A DNA stretch of 39,016 nt, taken from positions 1 through 39,016 of the forward strand of contig JALFRV010000156.1 in the NCBI GenBank assembly GCA_022778905.1, in the 5' to 3' direction. A program made the translations under genes and the position numbers. The notes under the pieces are model-generated. The model was not told where the DNA came from. It saw nothing but the letters and a program-made list of their open reading frames with translations, and searched no databases. The stretch is from Prevotella sp. (lineage in GTDB: Bacteria; Bacteroidota; Bacteroidia; Bacteroidales; Bacteroidaceae). Below, one piece after another: positions 15,540-23,189 of the stretch (positions are counted from its first letter, which is position 1; the number at the start of each line of letters is the position of its first letter).

Positions 15540-16855
15540 AGCGGTTCACCTTTATAATAGTTCACAAGTTTCTGTTTCAACACGAGCAACATCTGCATCT
15601 GGAGCAGCCGGATGCGGCTCTCGAGGAGCGTGCGGGCAGCAGCGTGGAGGTCGAAGGTCGAGAGCATTCCCTCCTCATACTTGCGGCGGCTGAGGTGCCA
15701 GGCCAGCGAGTCGGCCTCGGTCTTGCGCTCCATCTGCACCAGCTCGCGCGCATAGCCGTCACGGTCCATCACCGCCTGCGCAATATCGTCATGCAACCGG
15801 CGGCGCGTCTCTTCCACACGGACCTGCGCCAGCTCATAGTCGGCCTTCGCACGGCGTGCCTTCCGATAGGCCGAAGGCGTGAAGACGGGGATGGAAAGGG
15901 CAAGGTAGACGTATTCACCCCTGTTGTTCCTGAACTGGGAAGCAAATGACGACACCTCGCCCTGCATAGAGAGATTCTTATAGAAATTGGTTGCCACGCC
16001 GGCTCCGACGGAGAGTCGCGGCAGCAGACCGGCCCGCTGGATATGCCAGTTGAGCCGGGCGTTGGCTTCATTGTATTCGTCCGCCTTGACCGCAGGCGAC
16101 AGTTGGCAGAACGACTGATAGATACTGCCGGCCACATCGACCGCTTCCGTCGCCTCCACTGCGTCAAATGCAGCCGCGTCGAGACACAGCGAGTCGGCCG
16201 AGGGATAGTTCATGGCCGACTTGAGAGCCAGCAACGCCTGCCGCGCCTGATTCTGTTGGTGGAGCAGGTTGTAGTCATCCTCGGCCACCTGGCTCTCCAA
16301 TTGGGCCACGTCGGGACGGCTCTTCTCGCCCAGTTCGAACAGTCGCTGCGTCTTATGGAGCAGTGCCCGCGAGTCGGCCAGCTTCTGCTCGGCCAGCGAG
16401 ATGCTGCGTTGGGCATAGACGGCATCGACATACTTGCCCATCACCTCGATGGCCTTGTCATCCTGCACCTTCTGCATGGCGTTGGCGGAGTTGGCCTTTG
16501 CAATCCTCGCCTGACGGAACGCGTTGATCGTCTGGCCCCCGTCGAAAAGCGGCAGCGATGCGTTGAGCTGATAATAGTTATTGAACGTCGTCACGTTGTT
16601 GTACGTGTTCGTCTCCGGATCGATGTTTCGGCCCCAGTTGTACTGGGCACTCACCTGCGCCTCCACGGTGGGGAGGAAGTTCAGGACGGCCGTCCGGTAG
16701 TCGCTGTTGGCCTGCCGCGACTCGATCCGCTGACGCCGGACGTCGGCCGAGTGGACTACGGCGTACTGCATGCACTGCTCCATCGTCCATCGCGTCTGGG
16801 CGGAAAGGGAAGCCCCGGCCATGCAAATCAGAATGAGATTGATTGTTCGTTTCAT
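15524..16855 (-). CDS. TolC-family outer membrane efflux protein
   Basis: The outer membrane channel of the tripartite exporter. The start is placed at MKRTINLILICMAGASLSAQ (16855), a clear signal peptide; the track start at 16957 adds 34 residues that run through the regulatory gap and are rejected. The mature protein of about 424 residues has the two repeated helical domains of the family, with WTMEQCMQYAVVHSADVRRQ at the start of the first. This is the first gene of the exporter unit. A -24/-12 promoter ends about 15 nt upstream of the ATG, leaving a leader of only a few nucleotides if the usual spacing holds, and a dyad lies further upstream. Confidence 0.9.
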   Translation of the reverse strand: MKRTINLILICMAGASLSAQTRWTMEQCMQYAVVHSADVRRQRIESRQANSDYRTAVLNFLPTVEAQVSAQYNWGRNIDPETNTYNNVTTFNNYYQLNASLPLFDGGQTINAFRQARIAKANSANAMQKVQDDKAIEVMGKYVDAVYAQRSISLAEQKLADSRALLHKTQRLFELGEKSRPDVAQLESQVAEDDYNLLHQQNQARQALLALKSAMNYPSADSLCLDAAAFDAVEATEAVDVAGSIYQSFCQLSPAVKADEYNEANARLNWHIQRAGLLPRLSVGAGVATNFYKNLSMQGEVSSFASQFRNNRGEYVYLALSIPVFTPSAYRKARRAKADYELAQVRVEETRRRLHDDIAQAVMDRDGYARELVQMERKTEADSLAWHLSRRKYEEGMLSTFDLHAAARTLLESRIRLLQMQMLLVLKQKLVNYYKGEPLWTLK

Positions 16856-16870
16856 ATACTCAGGATGCTT

Positions 16871-16885
16871 GCCAAACCCGTGCCA
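16871..16885 (-). promoter_or_regulatory. Sigma-54 (-24/-12) promoter of the exporter unit
   Basis: On the minus strand the sequence TTGGCACGGGTTTGGCAAGC carries the invariant GG and GC separated by exactly 10 nt, close to the TGGCACGnnnnTTGCA consensus (one mismatch in the -12 part). An NtrC-type activator gene starts about 200 bp away and is divergently transcribed. The predicted start of transcription is only about 4-5 nt before the TolC-like ATG, which is odd and could mean an almost leaderless transcript. Confidence 0.7.
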
Positions 16886-16938
16886 AAACCATAACTTGCA
16901 CGCATTCAACACCTTACGACAAAAGGCCCCTCGCATGA

Positions 16939-16957
16939 GTGTCCAAAAAGTGGACAC
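16939..16957. promoter_or_regulatory. 19-bp dyad, likely upstream activator site
   Basis: GTGTCCAAAAAGTGGACAC has perfect 7-bp arms around 5 nt. It lies about 55-70 bp upstream of the -24 box, where enhancer sites of NtrC-type activators are found. A further matching half-site, TTGGACACTC, is at 16971-16980. Two sites would suit binding of activator dimers that assemble on DNA. Confidence 0.6.
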
Positions 16958-16970
16958 CCCCGCCTAAATA

Positions 16971-16980
16971 TTGGACACTC
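16971..16980. promoter_or_regulatory. Second half-site of the activator motif
   Basis: TTGGACACTC is the inverted copy of GAGTGTCCAA at 16937-16946, the left half of the neighbouring dyad. The opposite half is not well conserved. It also lies upstream of the activator gene, so it could serve autoregulation. Confidence 0.4.
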
Positions 16981-17063
16981 GAGGCAGAGGCTGAAACATT
17001 TCGTCTCTCCCGCATTTTCAGCAAAAACAAGGGGCAGGGTTAGGTCATTCAATTGAAAATCAT

Positions 17064-17071
17064 TATTTTTG
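17064..17071 (+). promoter_or_regulatory. -7 promoter box of the sigma-54 activator gene
   Basis: TATTTTTG followed by CAG fits the TAnnTTTG consensus. It lies 17 nt before the ATG at 17089 and after the codon the ORF track uses as start (17053), so the later ATG is favoured. The -33 element is weak. Confidence 0.5.
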
Positions 17072-17088
17072 CAGACAAAGAAAAAACC

Positions 17089-18414
17089 ATGACCAAACAA
17101 GGAACCCTGCTCGTCGTCGACGATAACCGTAACATCCTGACCACCGTCAAGATGCTCATGGAACCGCATTTTGCCAAGATCGTCACCATTGCCAATCCGA
17201 ACAACATCCCCGCCCGGCTGCGGGAGGACAAGCCCGACGTCGTTCTGCTCGACATGAACTTCCAAAGCGGCACCAACAATGGCAACGAGGGGCTCTACTG
17301 GCTGCGTGAGATCCGGCAGCAACAGCCACAGACACAGGTGGTCTTGTTCACCGCCTACGCCGACATCGAGCTTGCCGTGACGGGCATCAAGGATGGGGCC
17401 GCCGACTTCATCGTCAAGCCCTTCGACAACCAGAAGATGACGGAGACGCTGCTCAACGCCTCTCACAAAGTGACGAAACGCACGCCGGCGAAAGACCAGG
17501 GCAACATGGTCTGGGGCGAAAGTGCGGTGATGGACGATCTGAAAGTGATGGTCGAGAAGGTGGCCGGCACGGATGCGAACATCCTGATCACAGGCGAAAA
17601 CGGCACCGGAAAGGAAGTGCTGGCCAACGAGATCCATCGCCTCTCCAACCGACGGCAGGCAAGGATGATGCCCATAGACATGGGGGCGATTACGGAGACG
17701 CTGTTCGAGAGCGAGCTGTTCGGCCACATGAAAGGGGCCTTCACGGACGCGAAGGCCGACAAGCCGGGCAAGTTCGAGCTTGCAGAGGGCGGCACGCTCT
17801 TCCTCGACGAGATCGGAAACCTTTCCTACAACCTGCAGGCGAAACTGCTGACAGCCCTCCAACGGCGCACCATCGTGCGCGTGGGCGGATCCCGCCCCAT
17901 TCCGATCGACGTCCGACTGATCTGCGCCACCAACCGCGACCTGCAGCAGATGGTCCGCGAGGGGACATTCCGCGAGGACCTGCTCTATCGCATCAACACC
18001 ATCCACCTGCATCTCCCCGCCCTCCGCGAGCGGCCCGGCGACGCCATACGCTTAGCCCGCATCTTCCTCGACCGATACGCCGGCATCTACAACAAGACGG
18101 ACATGCACTTCTCGACGGACGCCGAACAGAAGATCGGCGCAATGCCCTGGTATGGCAACATCCGCGAACTGCAGCACGCCGTGGAGAAAGCCGTCATCCT
18201 CAGCGACGGCCTCACGATCCGACCCGATGACATTGACGGCGACATGCAGGTCCGCCCCAAACCGCTCGAAGCCGTGCAGACGCTCGACGAGATGGAGCAG
18301 CAGCTCATCGCGAAGACCATCCGCGACTGCGACGGAAACCTCTCACAGGTGGCGTCGACCTTAGGGATCTCGCGCCAGACACTATACAACAAGATCAAAC
18401 GCTACGGACTCTGA
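17089..18414 (+). CDS. NtrC-family sigma-54-dependent response regulator
   Basis: A cytoplasmic activator of 441 residues from the start MTKQGTLLVVDD. The receiver domain (about 1-125) has the acidic pair Asp11/Asp12, phospho-acceptor Asp55 (VVLLDMNF) and the KPF lysine at 110. The AAA+ domain has Walker A GENGTGKE (169-176), Walker B GTLFLDEIG (235-243) and an R-finger region in the ALRERPGDAIRLA area. The sigma-54 contact loop reads GAFTDA (216-221) in place of the textbook GAFTGA. The C-terminus is a Fis-type helix-turn-helix (NLSQVASTLGISRQTLYNKI). The kinase gene follows at 34 nt. The -24/-12 promoter and dyad next door make the exporter unit its obvious target. Confidence 0.93.
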   Translation: MTKQGTLLVVDDNRNILTTVKMLMEPHFAKIVTIANPNNIPARLREDKPDVVLLDMNFQSGTNNGNEGLYWLREIRQQQPQTQVVLFTAYADIELAVTGIKDGAADFIVKPFDNQKMTETLLNASHKVTKRTPAKDQGNMVWGESAVMDDLKVMVEKVAGTDANILITGENGTGKEVLANEIHRLSNRRQARMMPIDMGAITETLFESELFGHMKGAFTDAKADKPGKFELAEGGTLFLDEIGNLSYNLQAKLLTALQRRTIVRVGGSRPIPIDVRLICATNRDLQQMVREGTFREDLLYRINTIHLHLPALRERPGDAIRLARIFLDRYAGIYNKTDMHFSTDAEQKIGAMPWYGNIRELQHAVEKAVILSDGLTIRPDDIDGDMQVRPKPLEAVQTLDEMEQQLIAKTIRDCDGNLSQVASTLGISRQTLYNKIKRYGL

Positions 18415-18448
18415 CACCCGCAGACCTCACCGCTCACAACGCCTGCCC

Positions 18449-19579
18449 ATGACCATCGCGCTCGCACTCATCAGCATCCTGCTCCTGATCCTCTACATCA
18501 GTCTCTGGCGGAGATACCACCGCAACATCCGGAAAGTGGCCTTCCTCTTCGACGCACTCGACAGCGGCGACTACTCCTTCCGCTTTCCGGAATACAAAGG
18601 ACTGCAGGATGACCGCCTCCTCAACGCCGCCCTCAACCGCGTGAAGGAGATCCTGCAGCACGCAAGGGACGAGCAGAAGGAGCGCGAAAAATACTACGAG
18701 CTGATCCTGAACTCGGTCGACACGGGCATACTCGTCGTCGACGAGGAGCGCGGCATCGTGCTCCAGCACAACTCCTCGGCGCTGAAGCTGCTCGGGCGGG
18801 AGGCAGTCAGCCACGTCAGCCAGATCAAGGAGCAGCTCAAGGAGTTCTCGATCCGAGAGTCGCATGCCGTCCTCAAGGACCGCCGGGTACGCATCCTCGG
18901 CTTCAGCAACATCAAGGGCGAGCTCGCCAATCAGGAAATCGACAGCTGGGTGAAGCTCATCCGCGTGCTCACCCATGAGATCATGAACAGCGTGACGCCG
19001 ATCATCTCGCTCAGCGACACCCTCCTCGGCCATGCCGAAGGAGAGCAGCACGAAGGCCTGCAGGTCATCAGCCACACCGGAAAGGAGCTGATCGCCTTCG
19101 TCGAAAACTACCGCAAGTTCACCGCCGTGCCCGTTCCCCAGCCGGCACTCTTCTATGTCCGGCCGTTCATAGAGCGCATGGAGCAGCTCGTCAGGCAGAC
19201 CATGCCCGCCGCGGCCACGACGTCCGTGCGCGTCGAACCGGCCGACCTGCTGGTCTATGCGGACGAAGCGCTCATCGCGCGCGTGGTCACCAACCTGCTG
19301 AAAAACGCGTGCCAGGCCATCCCCGACGATGGTCATGTCGACATACATGCCTATGCCAACGAGCAGGAACAGGTGATCATCGACGTGACCAACGACGGTC
19401 CGCCGATCCCGGAGGATGTCGCCGCGCATATCTTCGTGCCCTTCTTCACCACCAAGAAGGACGGAAGCGGCATCGGACTCTCCATTTCGCGACAGATCAT
19501 GCGCCTATCCGGAGGCTCCATCAATCTCGTCTCCACGCCCGGGACCGCACCGACCACCTTCCAACTCACGTTCAACTGA
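18449..19579 (+). CDS. Histidine kinase partner of the sigma-54 activator
   Basis: A 376-residue sensor kinase with one N-terminal TM (about 2-20, IALALISILLLILYISLW) and no periplasmic domain. A HAMP/PAS-like region follows (VDTGILVVDEERGIVLQHN is a PAS-type stretch near 90-110). The phospho-acceptor is in the H-box VLTHEIMNSVTPI, and the ATPase domain has N-box NLLKNACQAI, NDGPPIPE, FFTTKKDGSGIGLS and a G2-type end. The kinase probably senses an intracellular or membrane signal. It lies between the activator and the radical SAM gene with short gaps (34 and 14 nt), so the three are an operon. The end of the gene overlaps a spurious extension of the next ORF in the track. Confidence 0.92.
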   Translation: MTIALALISILLLILYISLWRRYHRNIRKVAFLFDALDSGDYSFRFPEYKGLQDDRLLNAALNRVKEILQHARDEQKEREKYYELILNSVDTGILVVDEERGIVLQHNSSALKLLGREAVSHVSQIKEQLKEFSIRESHAVLKDRRVRILGFSNIKGELANQEIDSWVKLIRVLTHEIMNSVTPIISLSDTLLGHAEGEQHEGLQVISHTGKELIAFVENYRKFTAVPVPQPALFYVRPFIERMEQLVRQTMPAAATTSVRVEPADLLVYADEALIARVVTNLLKNACQAIPDDGHVDIHAYANEQEQVIIDVTNDGPPIPEDVAAHIFVPFFTTKKDGSGIGLSISRQIMRLSGGSINLVSTPGTAPTTFQLTFN

Positions 19580-19593
19580 CCCGCCACAGCCGC

Positions 19594-20949
19594 ATGAAAG
19601 TCAAGATGATCCTGCCGTCTCTGGCAGAAGCAGACAGCCCCTTTTTCCGTCCGATCAAGTATGCGCTCTTCCCGCCCTTGGGACTTGCCACGCTGGCAGC
19701 CTACTGCTCCCCCGACGACGAGGTGCAGATCGTGGACCAGCACGTGGAACGACTGCAGCTCGATGACCGTCCCGACCTGATCTGTCTGCAGGTTTACATC
19801 ACCAATGCCTATCGCGCTTACGCCATCGCCGACCACTACCGCCGGCAGGGCATCCACGTGCTCATGGGCGGACTCCACGTCACCGCACTGCCCGAGGAGG
19901 CGCTCCGCCATGCCGACACCGTCATCATCGGACCCGGCGAGGAAGCCTTCCCGCGATTCCTGGCCGACTTCCGGGCCCGATGCCCGCAACGCATATACAC
20001 CGCAAAGGAGCGCCAGATTGACGACATACCACCCGTCAGGCGCGACCTCATCAAGCGGAGCCGCTACTTCGTGCCCAATTCGCTCGTCGTGAGCCGCGGC
20101 TGTCCCCACCACTGCGACTTCTGCTACAAGGACGCCTTCTATCAAGGCGGGAAGAGCTATTATACCTCCCGCGTCGACAGCGCATTGAAGGAGATCGACG
20201 ACATGCCCGGGCGGCACCTCTATTTCTTGGACGATCACCTGCTGGGCAATCCGTCCTTTGCCCGCGGACTGTTTGAGGGCATGCGCGGCATGAACCGTGT
20301 CTTCCAGGGAGCAGCCACCGTCAAGTCGATCCTGGAGGGCGACTTGATCGAGCGCGCACGCGATGCGGGCCTGCGAAGCATCTTCGTCGGATTCGAGACA
20401 TTCTCGCAGGAGAACCTCCGCAGCGAACATAAGTACCAGAATCTGGCACGCGATTACGCCGCCTGCGTGCATCGGCTGCACGAACTCGGCATCATGATCA
20501 ACGGCAGTTTCGTGTTCGGCATGGACCACGATGATGCCGACACCTTCCGCCGGACAGTCGACTGGGGGCTCGAGCACGCCATCACCACCGCCACCTTCCA
20601 CGTCCTCACGCCCTATCCCGGCACCCGCCTCTTCGAGCGGATGGATGCCGCCGGGCGCATCGTCAGCCGCGACTGGAGCCGCTATGACACCCGGACAGTC
20701 GTCTTTCAGCCCGTCGGCCTCAGCCCCGAAGCGCTCAGGCAAGGCTACGAATGGGCCTACGAGGAGTTCTACCGGTGGGCAAACATCTTCCGTTCATGCG
20801 CCCATGACGACACCCTTGAGCACCGCCTCGCCCATCTGCTCTACACCGGCGGATGGAAGAAAATGGAACCCTTCTGGAACATCCTCATCCGTACGCGCGT
20901 GCTCAACGCCACCCTCCCCCTCCTCGAATCCATCCTCTCCCACGGATGA
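19594..20949 (+). CDS. B12-binding-type radical SAM enzyme
   Basis: A 451-residue protein from MKVKMILPSLAEAD; the track start at 19309 runs through the kinase gene in another frame and is rejected. The N-terminal half (1-150) has the fold signature of a cobalamin-binding domain: PPLGLATLAAY, VQIVDQHVERL and VLMGGLHVTALPEEAL. DxH is present but the glycine of DxHxxG is absent. The radical SAM domain has the cluster motif SRGCPHHCDFCYK (CxxxCxxC), and the C-terminal part with PYPGTRLFERM matches the BchE/HpnP-like group (often with a DUF4070-type tail). These enzymes carry out methylation or other rearrangements on tetrapyrroles, lipids or peptides. The substrate is unknown. It is the third gene of the regulator operon and thus tied to the exporter. 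Confidence 0.87.
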   Translation: MKVKMILPSLAEADSPFFRPIKYALFPPLGLATLAAYCSPDDEVQIVDQHVERLQLDDRPDLICLQVYITNAYRAYAIADHYRRQGIHVLMGGLHVTALPEEALRHADTVIIGPGEEAFPRFLADFRARCPQRIYTAKERQIDDIPPVRRDLIKRSRYFVPNSLVVSRGCPHHCDFCYKDAFYQGGKSYYTSRVDSALKEIDDMPGRHLYFLDDHLLGNPSFARGLFEGMRGMNRVFQGAATVKSILEGDLIERARDAGLRSIFVGFETFSQENLRSEHKYQNLARDYAACVHRLHELGIMINGSFVFGMDHDDADTFRRTVDWGLEHAITTATFHVLTPYPGTRLFERMDAAGRIVSRDWSRYDTRTVVFQPVGLSPEALRQGYEWAYEEFYRWANIFRSCAHDDTLEHRLAHLLYTGGWKKMEPFWNILIRTRVLNATLPLLESILSHG

Positions 20950-21275
20950 AGCCTGCGCCCCAAACCGCCGGCACACCGCCCGACGGGCACCATACGTCAT
21001 CAGCACAGCACGACAGATTGTCGCATCGACAGCCAACGACCCACCTCTTTCCACATTATTATATATATGTAAAGCCCGATGGACGGTCCTGCCCATGAGC
21101 CGTAACCCACATCCTCGAACTTCATACGTCATGAAGGGCGAATGAGCAATGGCATGATTCAAAAGCCATCGCACACCTCTTGACAACTGATAAATGATGG
21201 TTTGAAAATGGTGAAATATGGATTGGGAATGACGCACGAAAGGCATTGGTTTTGCATATCATTCCTCCGCCTTCC

Positions 21276-21358
21276 GCAGAGCTATGCTTTCGGGCGCCGA
21301 AAGCTATCATATGGACGGCCGAAAGCTATGCTCTTGGCGGCCGAAAGCATAGCTCTGC
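21276..21358. repeat. Palindromic microrepeat, copy E1 (CGAAAGC...AGCTCT units)
   Basis: Perfect 18-bp arms: GCAGAGCTATGCTTTCGG at 21276-21293 and its reverse complement at 21341-21358. The middle carries further copies of the unit GGCCGAAAGCTAT(C/G). The same structure lies at 32420-32506, with the NdeI-like CATATG core in both. Confidence 0.85.
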
Positions 21359-21458
21359 CAACAACTTGATTATCAATCGGATACGAGACACACGTTGTAT
21401 CCCCTGCCCGCATGGTCGAAACGGCATGCCGGAGAAGCCTTCCCGCCCATTGGAAAGG

Positions 21459-21567
21459 ACAAAGGTGCCCGTAGGGGCGGATCCGCGTATCCGTCCGCAA
21501 TGAACGGCGTCCCCATTCGATCGTTGCGTCCCTCGCCTCGGAGGGGTCGGGGGAGGCTCCCGCGGCC
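21459..21567. repeat. Dispersed intergenic repeat F, copy 1
   Basis: Contains AAGGTGCCCGTAGGGGCGG, then CCGTCCGCAATGAACGGCG... through TCGTTGCGTCCC, then a GGAGGGGTCGGGGGAGGCTC block. Parts recur in inverted orientation at 32083-32201 (one 42-bp stretch, 21491-21532 against 32160-32201, is exact). The repeat gives long open frames that are easily misread as genes. Confidence 0.85.
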
Positions 21568-21616
21568 GGCTACGCTGCTCTGCCATTATGGTATTCGGGC
21601 AATTTGCGGACAAATG

Positions 21617-21648
21617 TTTCGCACATTCCGCAGAATTGATTATCTTTG
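21617..21648 (+). promoter_or_regulatory. Promoter of radC
   Basis: A TATCTTTG -7 box at 21641-21648, followed by CA, with TTTC (near TTTG) 20 nt upstream at 21617-21620. The transcript would start near 21655, which rules out the upstream start of the long ORF in the track and supports the ATG at 21707. Confidence 0.65.
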
Positions 21649-21706
21649 CACGAAAAGCAGGAGGAGACACACGTTACGCCACAGAAAGGCTAACGGAAAG
21701 AACAAG

Positions 21707-22420
21707 ATGAAAGGGCAGAACGAAAAGGATCAACCAACGAAAAGAGCCATCAGCCACTGGTCAGAGGCCGACAGGCCACGCGAAAAGATGGAACGTTTGG
21801 GAGCTGCGGCTCTCTCCGATGCCGAACTGCTGGCCATTCTCATCGGATCAGGAGCGGAAGGCGAGAGCGCCGTAGAACTGATGAAGCGCCTCCTCATCGA
21901 CTGTAATAACAATCTGAACACGTTGGGGAAGCGCAGCATCCGAGAGCTGCAGCGCTACCGAGGCATCGGTCCCGCCAAGGCCATCACCATTCTTGCCGCC
22001 TCCGAGTTGGGCAAACGGCGACAGGCCACACCGCCCGAGGAGAAGCCCGACTTAGGCTCCGCCACCGCCATCTATGCATACATGCACCCGCGGATGCAGG
22101 ACCTCAACATCGAGGAAGCATGGATCCTGCTGCTCAACAACAGATACCGTCTCATACGGGACATGCGCATCAGCAGCGGAGGAATCAGCGAGACGGCCGT
22201 CGACCTGCGCATCATCCTCAAGGAAGCACTGCTCGCCGAGGCCACCGTCATCGCGCTCTGCCACAACCATCCCAGCAATAACGCGGCGCCAAGCCGCAAC
22301 GACGACCAGCTCACAGAACGCGTGCGCAAGGCCTGCGACATCATGCGCATCCACTTCCTCGATCATCTGATCATCACCGACGGCAGCTATTACAGCTACC
22401 GGGAGCAGGGAAGGATCTGA
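21707..22420 (+). CDS. radC: RadC family JAMM/MPN+ protein
   Basis: A 237-residue protein. The start is set at MKGQNEKDQPTKRA because the promoter box lies at 21641-21648 and upstream codons are part of a dispersed repeat. The N-terminal UPF0758 domain has WSEADRPREKMERLGAAALSDAELLAIL and a helix-hairpin-helix-like part (QRYRGIGPAKAITILA). The C-terminal JAMM domain has the metal-binding motif CHNHPSNNAAPSRND (HxH...D). RadC was once tied to DNA repair, but no activity is firmly assigned. The downstream response regulator starts 30 nt later and could be co-transcribed. Confidence 0.92.
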   Translation: MKGQNEKDQPTKRAISHWSEADRPREKMERLGAAALSDAELLAILIGSGAEGESAVELMKRLLIDCNNNLNTLGKRSIRELQRYRGIGPAKAITILAASELGKRRQATPPEEKPDLGSATAIYAYMHPRMQDLNIEEAWILLLNNRYRLIRDMRISSGGISETAVDLRIILKEALLAEATVIALCHNHPSNNAAPSRNDDQLTERVRKACDIMRIHFLDHLIITDGSYYSYREQGRI

Positions 22421-22450
22421 AAAGACAATGATTTAAAACAAACATAGACA

Positions 22451-23140
22451 ATGGCTGACCATCACTACCGCATCCTCGTCGTGGACGACGAACCGGATAT
22501 CTGTGAAATACTCAAGTTCAATCTCGAGACCGAAGGCTACGAAGTCGAGACCGCCCGATCAGCTGAGGACGCCTTGGAGCGCGGCGTCGCCACCTCCGAT
22601 CTCATCCTGCTCGACGTCATGATGGGCGGAATGTCGGGCTTTTCCATGGCCAAAAGGCTCAAGGCAAAAGACGCCACAAAAGACATACCCATCATTTTCC
22701 TCACCGCGCGCGATACAGAAAACGACACCATCACGGGCTTCAACATCGGCGCCGACGACTATATCGCCAAGCCATTCTCCATCCGGGAGGTCATGATGCG
22801 TGTCAGGGCCGTCCTCAACAGGACCGCTGACAGCGCGCCGGCCAGATCAAGCACCGTAGGCTTCGAAGGCCTTCGGATCAACCTCGACAGCAAGACCGTC
22901 GCCGTGGACGGAGAGGAAGTGGCCTTCACCAAGACCGAGTTCGAGATCCTCCGCCTCATGCTCGAAGAGCGGGGACGCGTCTTCTCACGCCAGGACTTCA
23001 TCGACCGGGTATGGCCGCGCGACGTTTTCGTCCTCGAACATACGGTCGACGTCAACATCACCCGCCTGCGAAAGAAGATCGGCCCCTATGCCAAGTACAT
23101 CGCGACCCGCATCGGTTTCGGCTACTACTTCAACGCCTGA
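22451..23140 (+). CDS. OmpR/PhoB-family response regulator
   Basis: A 229-residue DNA-binding regulator. The receiver domain (1-125) has acidic Asp12-Asp13 (VVDDEPD), phospho-acceptor Asp55 (LILLDVMMGG) and lysine in DYIAKPFS. The winged-helix output domain (about 135-229) has FTKTEFEILRLMLEERGRVFSR and VDVNITRLRKKIG. The kinase gene follows after 49 nt. The pair faces a convergent phosphate permease gene, which makes a PhoB-like role possible, but the regulator group also includes RprY-type envelope sensors in Bacteroidetes; sequence alone does not choose between these. Confidence 0.92.
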   Translation: MADHHYRILVVDDEPDICEILKFNLETEGYEVETARSAEDALERGVATSDLILLDVMMGGMSGFSMAKRLKAKDATKDIPIIFLTARDTENDTITGFNIGADDYIAKPFSIREVMMRVRAVLNRTADSAPARSSTVGFEGLRINLDSKTVAVDGEEVAFTKTEFEILRLMLEERGRVFSRQDFIDRVWPRDVFVLEHTVDVNITRLRKKIGPYAKYIATRIGFGYYFNA

Positions 23141-23189
23141 CGCTCACGCAACATTCCCCCCGACCATCCGGACACCCCATCCATAGACT

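Larger units (their letters stand above)
20950..21706. other. Repeat-rich intergenic region before radC
   Basis: About 750 bp without a supportable gene. It holds a microrepeat palindrome (21276-21358), a long dispersed repeat (21459-21567) and the radC promoter. A 50-codon ORF (20946-21098) overlaps the radical SAM stop as ATGA but has a composition (Pro, His, Thr) and an AT-rich stretch unlike a real gene. The ORF that runs through the repeats from 21395 is a false N-terminal extension of RadC. The words CATACGTCAT occur twice (near 20993 and 21127). Confidence 0.7.

Noticed and set aside
16856-16957. N-terminal extension of the TolC-like ORF
   Set aside because: It runs through the sigma-54 promoter and dyad, and a clean signal peptide begins at 16855.
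19309-19593. N-terminal extension of the radical SAM ORF in the track
   Set aside because: It lies within the kinase gene in another frame; the family start and the short operon gap support the ATG at 19594.
20980-21140. Twice-occurring CATACGTCAT as a possible operator pair
   Set aside because: Ten bases, far apart, with no promoter nearby; likely chance.
21190-21230. TTGACA-like -35 element with a TGAAAAT box
   Set aside because: Bacteroidetes sigma factors do not use this pattern and no gene follows it directly.
21395-21706. N-terminal extension of the RadC ORF
   Set aside because: It is translated dispersed repeat and lies upstream of the TATCTTTG promoter box; RadC homology begins after 21707.
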